64,000 bases of DNA from Anaerobacillus alkalilacustris. Its GTDB lineage: Bacteria; Bacillota; Bacilli; Bacillales; Anaerobacillaceae. Position 1 is the first letter of the stretch; every line of letters begins with the position of its first letter. The notes under the pieces were generated by a model. That model had not been told where the DNA came from, ran no database searches, and saw only the letters and a program-made list of their open reading frames with translations. The position numbers and the translations under genes were made by a program. Positions 35,700-42,999 of the stretch are shown here, piece by piece. The DNA lies in NCBI RefSeq assembly GCF_001866005.1, contig NZ_MLQR01000031.1, positions 186,001-250,000 of the forward strand. Reading direction: 5' to 3'.

Positions 35700-35892
35700 A
35701 AAAATTTTCTGGACACCAGATCCCTTATTTTGAAAAAAAGCCTTAATTTATGGATTTTGCGGACACAAAATCCGCTATTTAGTCTTGAAAGTGTGTTTTT
35801 CATATTATTCTAACTAAATAAGAGACCTGATGTCCGCGAAAGTGTAAAAATTCGTTTTCTTTCTAAAATAACGGAACCTGTATCCTAAAGAG
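35700..35892 (+). repeat. Repeat family C, divergent copy
   Basis: GCGGACACAAAATCCGCTAT and AATAAGAGACCTGATGTCCG show the paired GGACA...TGTCC architecture of family C with different stem sequence; ~190 bp, no ORF. Confidence 0.5.
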
Positions 35893-35927
35893 CAGCTAAA
35901 CATGCAAACCATAAATATTAATCTAAC

Positions 35928-35960
35928 TAAAAAACGCACAGATCTGTGCGTTTTCTATAT
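35928..35960. terminator. Terminator after the ytr-like operon
   Basis: AAAACGCACA-GA-TCTGTGCGTTTT palindrome with a T-rich tail, downstream of the reverse-strand permease gene. Confidence 0.85.
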
Positions 35961-36000
35961 TTTAATTTTTTTTACGATATCCGAACTGCAGAGTTTGAGG

Positions 36001-37995
36001 TTAATTTAATTTTTCCCTAATAAACTCAGGAACGTGTTGATCATCTATCGTTTCAAATAAAGGTGAGAAAGTATCCTTTTCATAATAATAAGCGATAACA
36101 TATTTACCCGAATCATTCCATGATGATGCTATTAAACATTCTTCTAACTCATCATACTCTTCAATTCGAATACTACCAGGTATTTTCTCAAAGTTAAGTA
36201 TATCTTTTTCGTACCTCATGTATTCATATAGATGCCGCTCATCTCTTTTAACTATTACTGCAAAATGAATATCGTCAGCCGTTAATCGTGCTTGTTTCAC
36301 TAAATCTCTCTCTTGAAGCCAAGCTTCAATCTGATCATAAGATTTTTTCCAACTTGAAAATACCCTTTTGTCATCACTTAATAAATACTCAATATTTGAC
36401 CATACAGATCTATCATCCATCAAATCATCATAAGTTTCTTCCATTATTTCCGTCTGTAAAATTTGATGAAATTCTGAAATATCAGAATGATTAGTTAAAG
36501 AAACTTGTTGAGTTCCTCGGTTAGAGATAATTGTAATTTTATCAACTATATTAGTGTCAGTTATTCTTAATACTGAATTTACGTTATATTTGTGCTCGTC
36601 AGATTCTATGATTGCTCCGTACAAATCCTTATGCTCTTCTAGAAATGTGACAGGAACCTGATAGTGGCGAACAAGATGTTTTCCACTTGTCAATTCATAT
36701 GCTATTGCGAATTGCCTTCGTTCCCAACCACCTTTTTCGATAGAATTTTGGTTCTTAATAATTTGTTCATGTAGAGCAACTATGTTTTCTTTATTTTGTT
36801 CGTCCTGATAATAATAGTTTTGAGTAAAATATTCCTCTTCTATATAATAATCATATCCGTCCATTAAGTAAAAAGAAGGAGCAAAATAAATACGTTCAAT
36901 ATCTTCTACGGCTGGAATTCTTTTTTCAAATCCAGTTATATCAAATTGAAATGCAATTGCCAACACACATATGCTTAGGGCATAAGTTCCATACCCTTTC
37001 CACTTTGTCAAAACGCGCCACGACTTTTCGACTATCATTAAGGCTACAAAATAACCGATGATTGAAGCAAAAACATAACCAAATAGCAACCAACTAGTTG
37101 AATTTTGTGTCTCTCCAAAATACAACCCACCAAGAAGCATGGCACAAAAGGTGACACCATATAAAAACACTGGTTCGAGAGATTTAAAAGCAATCGCCTG
37201 TGAAGCTAACTCCACCTTTCGTTTACGGTATGCTATAAGTGCTACTCCATAAAATACAACAATAAACAGGAAATACATGAAAATTTCTTTTCCAGTTAAT
37301 GCGTCAAAGCCTAATTGGCTTGCCCTAACAAAAGGAATAAGCTTTTCTATTTTTTGACTTAAATGATAATCTACCGCAATTCCATAAAAAGAGTATTTCA
37401 CATTCATTAATAACAACATAGACAATCCAGCCGGAAAGAACATCAATATATATGTTAAAACCCCTTGTAAAACCGACATTCCTGTAAACATTGCAACAAA
37501 TACTGCTGCCATGAATATAAAGACTGTGAATAATATTGTCGACCCCATCCAAGTAGCGATATCAGCTAAGCTCAATAAATGTGGCAACTCTATAAAGCTG
37601 CTAATGATTAATAAAATAAGGCCTATAAAAAAAACAGGTATAACAAGTACTCCTAATCCAAATAACACATGCTGATGATATAAAGCTTCTCTCTTAATTG
37701 GTAGACTATGAATGTAATCAGTTGATAGTTTGACATGTACATAACGAAATAAAACGAGTGCAAGTAACACTGGGATAACAGAAAGTAAAATTAATTGAAA
37801 TCCGTCAGATAACCGAAATAAGTTATCAGCTACTAAAGTATAGCTACGATAATAGTTATCTCTTGTATAAATCATTAAAATTTGTAATGGTACGGCAAAG
37901 AATAAAGACAGGAAATAGGCAATACCTATCCAACCTATATTTTTCGTGTTCTCAACAAAAACACCCCGATTAAACAATAACGTTTTCAATGGCAT
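36001..37995 (-). CDS. ABC transporter permease, large single-subunit type
   Basis: About 664 residues. The first ~340 residues carry roughly ten membrane helices in ABC-2-like blocks (helices near 20-40, 65-85, 110-135, 150-200, 235-255, 265-300), followed by a ~300-residue soluble region rich in acidic and aromatic residues (for example EDIERIYFAPSFYLMDGYDY). Unlike B. subtilis YtrC/YtrD, which are ~330-residue membrane proteins, this one couples a permease to a large, probably extracytoplasmic domain. ATG 37995 behind GAGGG. Overlaps the ATPase gene by 26 bases. Likely an exporter or stress-response transporter for cell-wall-active compounds, by context. Confidence 0.82.
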   Translation of the reverse strand: MPLKTLLFNRGVFVENTKNIGWIGIAYFLSLFFAVPLQILMIYTRDNYYRSYTLVADNLFRLSDGFQLILLSVIPVLLALVLFRYVHVKLSTDYIHSLPIKREALYHQHVLFGLGVLVIPVFFIGLILLIISSFIELPHLLSLADIATWMGSTILFTVFIFMAAVFVAMFTGMSVLQGVLTYILMFFPAGLSMLLLMNVKYSFYGIAVDYHLSQKIEKLIPFVRASQLGFDALTGKEIFMYFLFIVVFYGVALIAYRKRKVELASQAIAFKSLEPVFLYGVTFCAMLLGGLYFGETQNSTSWLLFGYVFASIIGYFVALMIVEKSWRVLTKWKGYGTYALSICVLAIAFQFDITGFEKRIPAVEDIERIYFAPSFYLMDGYDYYIEEEYFTQNYYYQDEQNKENIVALHEQIIKNQNSIEKGGWERRQFAIAYELTSGKHLVRHYQVPVTFLEEHKDLYGAIIESDEHKYNVNSVLRITDTNIVDKITIISNRGTQQVSLTNHSDISEFHQILQTEIMEETYDDLMDDRSVWSNIEYLLSDDKRVFSSWKKSYDQIEAWLQERDLVKQARLTADDIHFAVIVKRDERHLYEYMRYEKDILNFEKIPGSIRIEEYDELEECLIASSWNDSGKYVIAYYYEKDTFSPLFETIDDQHVPEFIREKLN

Positions 37996-38869
37996 ATCCA
38001 ACATCCCTCATTTCATATATAAAGATTTCTTCCAACGTTAGTGGTAAAACATCGAATAACACCGGCTGATAAAACTCAATATGAGCTGATACTTCTTCTT
38101 CTTTACCTCGAACAATATACAACAAGACACTACCTCGCTGTTCTTTATACAAAATATCAAATGGCTTTAGAAATAACTCAGGTACATCGCCTTTAAACGC
38201 TAGTTGTATCTTATGAATATCAGACTTTAAATCATCTAGCTCCTTTTCAATGATTAATTTTCCATTGTGTAAAATTCCGATATGATCACATAAATCTTCA
38301 ACTTCTCGAAGATTATGGGATGAGATTAAAATCGTCATTTCTCTTTCAGCTACTTCTTGTACGAGCAAATTTTTTACCTTTTGTCGCATTACTGCATCGA
38401 GACCATCAAGGGGTTCATCTAGTATTAATACATCTGGCATTGCTGCTAAAGCAAGCCAAAAAGCAACCTGACGCTGCATTCCTTTAGACATACGATGAAT
38501 TTTCTTATTTATGTTGATAGGAAAGACTTTTTTATAATTTTCAAAACGTTCTTCATTCCATGTCGGATACATATTTTTCATAAAACTAGCCATTTGCTTT
38601 ACAGTAGATTGAGGGAAAAAGTAAAGAGTATCTGTTAATAATATTGTTCTTTGTTTTAGTTTCACATTTTCATAAATTGGTTGACCATCTACAAAAATAG
38701 ATCCTGAATCTTCTTTGTATATACCAGCAATCATTTTTAATAATGTTGTTTTACCAGCACCATTTGAACCTAGCAATCCATAAATAGAGCCTTTTTTAAT
38801 AAAGAGATTAAGGTCACTTACCGCCTCATTTCCTTCAAATAATTTTTTAATATTTTCAATTTGAATCAT
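37970..38869 (-). CDS. ABC transporter ATP-binding protein (YtrB-like)
   Basis: 299 residues. Walker A GLLGSNGAGKTTLLK (~32-46), signature MSKGMQRQVAFWLALA, Walker B DVLILDEPLDGLD, and H-loop SSHNLREVEDL are all intact, so it is an active ATPase. The C-terminal ~80 residues form the extra domain common in YtrB/CcmA-like ATPases. Overlaps both neighbours (14 nt with the regulator, 26 nt with the permease). Confidence 0.93.
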   Translation of the reverse strand: MIQIENIKKLFEGNEAVSDLNLFIKKGSIYGLLGSNGAGKTTLLKMIAGIYKEDSGSIFVDGQPIYENVKLKQRTILLTDTLYFFPQSTVKQMASFMKNMYPTWNEERFENYKKVFPININKKIHRMSKGMQRQVAFWLALAAMPDVLILDEPLDGLDAVMRQKVKNLLVQEVAEREMTILISSHNLREVEDLCDHIGILHNGKLIIEKELDDLKSDIHKIQLAFKGDVPELFLKPFDILYKEQRGSVLLYIVRGKEEEVSAHIEFYQPVLFDVLPLTLEEIFIYEMRDVGYAIENVIV

Positions 38870-39251
38870 CTTGCTCTCCCCCTTTTACAGATTGTTCCGC
38901 TATGGATATTAAAGATAAAATCTCTTCTTTTTTCATACCTAGATATAACGCTTCAGATATCAATTTCACTAATTCCTTTTTCATCTTCTTCACCTTTTCG
39001 TTATTAGTGGTATCTGCTTGTGGAGCAACGTATTTTCCCTTTCCAGGAACTGAATAAATGTAACCTTGGTTTTCCAACTCTCGATAAGCTTTTTGAATCG
39101 TATTTGGATTAATCGTTAATTGGGCTGCTAACGCCCTAACTGAAGGAAGTTGTTCATCAGTTTTCACTACTTCATGAATAATCATTTCCTTCATTTTTTC
39201 TACTAGCTGCTCATATATCGGAACCCTACTACGCATGTCTAATTGAAACAT
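38856..39251 (-). CDS. ytrA: GntR-family repressor (YtrA subfamily)
   Basis: 131 residues. Winged helix N-terminus SRVPIYEQLVEKMKEMIIHE, DEQLPSVRALAAQLTINPNT and IQKAYRELENQGYIYSVPGK are classic GntR; the short ~50-residue C-terminal helical tail without a ligand domain defines the YtrA subfamily. Such proteins repress their own ABC transporter operon. ATG behind AAAGGAGG. First gene of the three-gene operon. A perfect inverted repeat over the promoter at 39504-39533 is the likely operator. Confidence 0.9.
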   Translation of the reverse strand: MFQLDMRSRVPIYEQLVEKMKEMIIHEVVKTDEQLPSVRALAAQLTINPNTIQKAYRELENQGYIYSVPGKGKYVAPQADTTNNEKVKKMKKELVKLISEALYLGMKKEEILSLISIAEQSVKGGEQDDSN

Positions 39252-39503
39252 ACACTATTTTCCTCCTTTCGTATGATGACTCTCGGTATCACCCTGGTAG
39301 ATATTTCAAGAGTTTCCCTTGAACCGATTTTTCCCTCCTACATTTTGGTAGACGATTTTTGTTTAGGATTTAATAAATTCTTGGTAAGTCAACCTTCAAT
39401 ACTCCATAAACTGATCCCGAGCTTGCTAACTCAGTTAAAAAAGTCGACAACTACACAATTACAGTAGTAATTTTAAAAACCACTATTACAAAATTGCGTT
39501 TCG
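39252..39503 (-). other. Long leader of the ytrA-like operon with T-box-like element
   Basis: About 250 nt separate the putative start site from ytrA. Near its 3' end the RNA reads AGGGTGATACCGAGAG, close to the T-box antiterminator core AGGGTGGNACCGCG, and upstream GAGTTAGCAAGCTCGGGATC could form an arm. A TTCAAG-GGAAA-CTCTTGAA hairpin lies between. No classic terminator with a T run follows; the ribosome site AAAGGAGG comes about 20 nt later, so control could be translational. Identity is uncertain. Confidence 0.3.
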
Positions 39504-39566
39504 TGTACTACCTGTATCATCTTTGATAGTACAGTTTTATTATAACGTGGTTGGGTAAAATTTCAA
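39504..39566 (-). promoter_or_regulatory. Promoter and inverted-repeat operator of the ytrA-like operon
   Basis: Reverse strand: -35 TTGAAA (39566-39561), 16-base spacer, -10 TATAAT (39544-39539). Immediately downstream, TGTACTA and TAGTACA (39533-39527 and 39510-39504) form a perfect 7-base inverted repeat 16 apart, where a GntR dimer would block transcription. A further palindrome GAAGTAGTACTTC lies just upstream at 39577-39589. Confidence 0.75.
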
Positions 39567-39888
39567 GTTTTTTTTCGAAGTAGTACTTCTTCAACTCCCA
39601 TCTAGACTTAATTAATTATCTGAAACTTTTATCTGGAATTAATTGAGAACAGTAGTAACAAACTGATACTTTAAGGGCGACTGAACAAGATAGATTGATT
39701 ACCTTTTTCTTTGATTTTGTATTTTGGGGTTCAATTGTATTTTTGTATTAACTGGGATCAATTAATGGTAATTTATCAAGTTCTAATGAGAGAATAGTTT
39801 CAAACTAATTGAGAAGAACTACTGTCCAAATAGATATTAAGAATGACATTAATAATTCCACAAATACTATTAATAAGGTGGTGAAATA

Positions 39889-40308
39889 ATGGAACATGTT
39901 ATTAAAGAGCTAAATGAATTTTTGAAAGGTCAATACATGGGGATTCATTCTTACGAGCATTATATTCAAAAGGTAAAAGACTCTAAAATTAAGAAGGAAT
40001 TCCAACAAATTCAACAAGAGCATAAAATTCATGCAATGAAAGTAGCAGAGAGAATTCAAAATTTAGGAGGCAAACCTGTTGATGATGAAGGATTTGTAGG
40101 TTCTATTCAAGGATTTATTAATCAACTAAATCTTCCTGACACACCAGAAGGTTTAATTAAAGGAGCTCTAAAAGGAGAAGATTTTGGGATTCAGATGTCT
40201 GAAGAAATTGTAAAAGGCGACTTAGACGCTGAGAGTCGTGAACTAATCGAAGAAATCTTAGATCGCGATAGACAACACACTTTCCTATTAAGTAAATTAA
40301 TCCAATAA
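39889..40308 (+). CDS. Ferritin-like DUF2383 protein
   Basis: 139 residues, all helical. The pattern LNEFLKGQYMGIHSYEHYIQ, QQEHKIHAMKVAERIQNLGG and ELIEEILDRDRQHTFLLSKL gives Glu/His positions of a ferritin-like four-helix bundle, as in the DUF2383/PA2169 family. Its role is unknown; iron or oxidative-stress functions are guesses. ATG behind AAGGTGGTG. Preceded by ~300 bp with no other recognised element. Confidence 0.8.
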   Translation: MEHVIKELNEFLKGQYMGIHSYEHYIQKVKDSKIKKEFQQIQQEHKIHAMKVAERIQNLGGKPVDDEGFVGSIQGFINQLNLPDTPEGLIKGALKGEDFGIQMSEEIVKGDLDAESRELIEEILDRDRQHTFLLSKLIQ

Positions 40309-40362
40309 AGCTGAAATTCAATCAGTAAGGGTCTTACTGCACCTTAAGGGTGGGATAAAATT
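40308..40362 (+). repeat. Repeat family B, copy 6 (short form)
   Basis: AAAGCTGAAATTCAATCAGT then TTACTGCACCTTAAGGGTGG and GATAAAA; begins at the stop codon of the preceding gene, as repeat A copies also do. Confidence 0.6.
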
Positions 40363-40380
40363 AAAACCTCTCTAAAACAC

Positions 40381-40643
40381 AAGAAAAGCGCAAGCGCCTT
40401 GGTCACGAGCAGCTGCTCCTGTGCCACTCCGTTTGCTCAAGAGCAATTGTTTTCGTGCGACGAGTAACCGCAGGAGCAATTGTTTTCGTGCGACGAGTAA
40501 CCGCAGGAGCAAAGCTGCATGAAGTTAATCGACGAAGGATCTCAAGCAGTAATTGAAGTTTGTTGCTTGACTGAAGTGACCGAGCTCGTAGGCTGCTTGC
40601 GCTAGACAGTTTCCAAGTTAGAAATTTATAAATTCTAATTATA
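40381..40643 (+). repeat. Repeat family A, copy 7
   Basis: AAGAAAAGCGCAAGCGCCTT start and TTAGAAATTTATAAATTCTA end. The internal segment GAGCAATTGTTTTCGTGCGA plus CGAGTAACCGCAG is duplicated in tandem (40440-40475 and 40476-40511), a slippage-type event specific to this copy. Confidence 0.8.
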
Positions 40644-40644
40644 G

Positions 40645-40678
40645 TACAAAGCCACTTTGCTTCAAGCGGCTTTGTACA
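40645..40678. terminator. Terminator-like hairpin
   Basis: ACAAAGCC...GGCTTTGT stem directly after repeat A copy 7. The following 40679-40914 has no recognised gene; it contains a half-copy of repeat E near 40853-40893. Confidence 0.6.
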
Positions 40679-40914
40679 TGTTTTATTACCTTTGTTACTT
40701 ATTAAGATATTTTCTTTAACTTAGAATGCGATAAGCTATAAATGTATTATTTCAACCATTCTTAGAAATATCATCCCATTGGTATGGCATTTCATTTAAT
40801 AATTCATTATTCTCGCCCATCGATGAACAGTTTCTGACTAATTAACAATTATTATGTAGCTCGGTTTTGGTAATTATAAATTCACGCATGGATTAATTTT
40901 TATATTTTATACCT

Positions 40915-41415
40915 TTATCCTACTCTTAATTCACGATAATTTCTTTTCAATAAAATTCCTCTAAGTAATAAACCAAAGAAAAAACCAGGTATTAAAAATA
41001 ACATCGGTAAAAAAACAGGACCTAATAGCACACCAAAAATTAGTAAACGTGCAGAATATATGAGCCCTACCGTTACAAAAAATGCTCCAAAAGCAAATGG
41101 TAAATATAAATAAGGTTTTGTTTTTTCGTTAGCATCTCGATACGCATCCCACAACGAAAACAAATAAAAACACGGATAAAACATTAGCCATTGGTAATTC
41201 GTCGCTCCTATAGCTTGATCAATGTTACCGTTAAATGAATATACAATTATTAAATTAAAGTTACTCATTACATTAATAACCACTTCAAGGATTAGTAAAA
41301 TGGTACCCTTATAATATTTTTTATTGATAAATTGTCCAAAACCTGGAAGTGCAATATTCCAAAATAAAGCCTCATAATTTCGTTTTCCTTGTTTCATTTT
41401 CCGCTCCTTAAACAT
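40915..41415 (-). CDS. Multi-helix membrane protein, hypothetical
   Basis: 166 residues with four or five hydrophobic helices. After a basic start it has ALFWNIALPGFGQFINKKYYKGT, which resembles the PGxGQxxNxxxxKG helix-turn of TM2-like proteins, and a DAYRDANE segment between helices. Function unknown. ATG or the next Met (KMKQGKRN) are both possible starts. Confidence 0.75.
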   Translation of the reverse strand: MFKERKMKQGKRNYEALFWNIALPGFGQFINKKYYKGTILLILEVVINVMSNFNLIIVYSFNGNIDQAIGATNYQWLMFYPCFYLFSLWDAYRDANEKTKPYLYLPFAFGAFFVTVGLIYSARLLIFGVLLGPVFLPMLFLIPGFFFGLLLRGILLKRNYRELRVG

Positions 41416-41710
41416 CTTTTAACAAAGAGGTTTTGGGTACATTTCCCCACTTCTGAAAAAGCGCGAATTTCTACATATACACACCCTTCCTATGTATTCT
41501 GTTATTTAAAACACTTTTAGTTTTTGTACCTTATTTTCCTCCCTCTACTTCGTACTTTTATATTATTACAAAAAATGTAAATTTTTATTACTAATCCCTA
41601 AATTAACCCTGCTCAGAATTGTATCAGACACATTTTACTGTTGAAGTTCACTCATAAGATATTAACGAAGAACCCATACTATTGTTAAAGCTTACTTAAG
41701 GGGATTACCT

Positions 41711-42541
41711 ATGAAAAACAAATACAATAAATATCCTTTTCTTTTTCTACTCATCATTCACACCAGTTTACTTATTTACACAATTTATAAAAAGAAACCG
41801 AAAGAAAAAATAATTGTCTTACTATTATCAAATATTGGTTTAGCTTATTTTTTTGAATATATAGTTTTTAACATTTTTAATAGTTATTGTTACAAACCAA
41901 AAATATTTAAAAATACACACTTTGACAACATCGCTGGAGCAATATTATCTCAAGCAATCTTTGTTCCATTTACAGCTGTATTTATCACAATATTTGAATT
42001 AGGATGGAAAACAAAGATATTATTTAGCTGTTACTTTTTTGGAATTGAACACTTGTTTATTAGGTTAGGATTATTTAAACCTTATTGGTGGCGAACTATC
42101 TATACTCTTATCTCTATTCCTATATATTTTAAAATCAGTGATATTTGGTATAAAAATATTCAACGTCCCTCTCAAGTTGTTTCGTTTATTTCTTTGTTTC
42201 TCATGCTAATCGTCACAAACTCAAACTTTTTATTTGTATTAGCCCTTATAAAGCAAATAAAATTTAGACTAGGACATTCCCGTTCTTGGAGAACCCATTT
42301 TATCCTTGCACCACTCTATTCAATCATGTGCGGATGCTTGAATTCATTTTCTGCTATGAAAAACAGGTGGTATTATCATTTATCAGTAATTATTACTTGT
42401 TCTGCTGCTGATTGGTTGTTGAACAGATTCCGGTTTGTAAAAGTTAAATTCCCATTAGGATTTCTCAATATAGGGTATCATTTCCTATTAATTTTATTAG
42501 CTAATACTTTCAAAAAACGATTACTAAATGAACAAAGTTAA
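41711..42541 (+). CDS. Integral membrane protein, possibly CBO0543-like
   Basis: 276 residues with about eight hydrophobic segments and many aromatic residues. The segment FFEYIVFNIFNSYCYKPKIF followed by FDNIAGAILSQAIFVPF resembles what I remember of the CBO0543 family in clostridia and bacilli, which is of unknown function. Start ATG at 41711 after AAGGGGAT. The gene is AT-rich with more Lys and Ile than its neighbours. Confidence 0.7.
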   Translation: MKNKYNKYPFLFLLIIHTSLLIYTIYKKKPKEKIIVLLLSNIGLAYFFEYIVFNIFNSYCYKPKIFKNTHFDNIAGAILSQAIFVPFTAVFITIFELGWKTKILFSCYFFGIEHLFIRLGLFKPYWWRTIYTLISIPIYFKISDIWYKNIQRPSQVVSFISLFLMLIVTNSNFLFVLALIKQIKFRLGHSRSWRTHFILAPLYSIMCGCLNSFSAMKNRWYYHLSVIITCSAADWLLNRFRFVKVKFPLGFLNIGYHFLLILLANTFKKRLLNEQS

Positions 42542-42629
42542 ATTATATTCGTGAATTATTTGTCAAAAAAAGTAGGTATAATTCACGAAATACCTTGCTA
42601 AAAAACTATGAATCTATTATCATTTATTT

Positions 42630-42676
42630 ATTCAATATCTAGTGTGTTTTACACACAAAAATACTATATATCGGAA
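42630..42676 (+). promoter_or_regulatory. Tandem NrdR boxes
   Basis: Two 16-base sites, ATTCAATATCTAGTGT (42630-42645) and ATACTATATATCGGAA (42661-42676), fit the NrdR box ACACWATATATWGTGT at 13 and about 10 positions. Their starts are 31 bases apart, three helical turns, exactly the arrangement expected for cooperative NrdR binding. Between them is an additional GTGTG-TTTTA-CACAC inverted repeat. Confidence 0.7.
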
Positions 42677-42677
42677 T

Positions 42678-42842
42678 GTAAAGGTGTCTTTTCAGACTTA
42701 ATAGGGAATTCGGTTTAAAGCCGAAGCTGTCCCCGCAACTGTAAGTGCTGACGAACTGAGACAACCACTGTATAAAAACGACTTTTTTTACGGGAAGGCT
42801 CAGGTAGTAGGATGAAGCATTAGCCAGGAGACCTGCCATTCA
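42678..42842 (+). ncRNA. Cobalamin (B12) riboswitch
   Basis: Conserved elements in order: AAGGTG at the 5' side, ATAGGGAATTCGG, GAAGCTGTCCCCGCAACTGT with AAGTGC, then GGAAGGC and the B12 box AGCCAGGAGACCTGCC at 42822-42837. The order and spacing match the adenosylcobalamin riboswitch. An intrinsic terminator follows about 100 nt later, upstream of nrdD. Confidence 0.95.
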
Positions 42843-42934
42843 TTCCAAAGATTTCATTTCTTCGGGGAGTAAGATTTTGAAATGGCCAAAAAGGGAAAAA
42901 ACTTTTTTTCTCTACTTTTATTATGCCGTTTCAT

Positions 42935-42966
42935 GCTCTTTCAAGTTTGAAAGGGCTTTTTATTTT
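42935..42966 (+). terminator. Riboswitch expression-platform terminator
   Basis: GCTCTTTC-AAGTTT-GAAAGGGC followed by TTTTTATTTT. It lies between the B12 aptamer and the nrdD start codon, so B12 binding is predicted to stop transcription of nrdDG. Confidence 0.88.
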
Positions 42967-42999
42967 GACCTGATAACATTTGACAAGGGGTGCAATAAT

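Noticed and set aside
39243-39467. Forward ORF of 74 codons upstream of ytrA
   Set aside because: It is antisense to the ytrA leader, has no ribosome site, and its composition is not protein-like.
42639-42839. Reverse ORF of 66 codons
   Set aside because: It is antisense to the cobalamin riboswitch.
42877-42999. N-terminal extension of nrdD starting at ATG 42877
   Set aside because: It would translate through the riboswitch leader and its terminator; the TTG at 43000 has a ribosome site and matches the NrdD family start.
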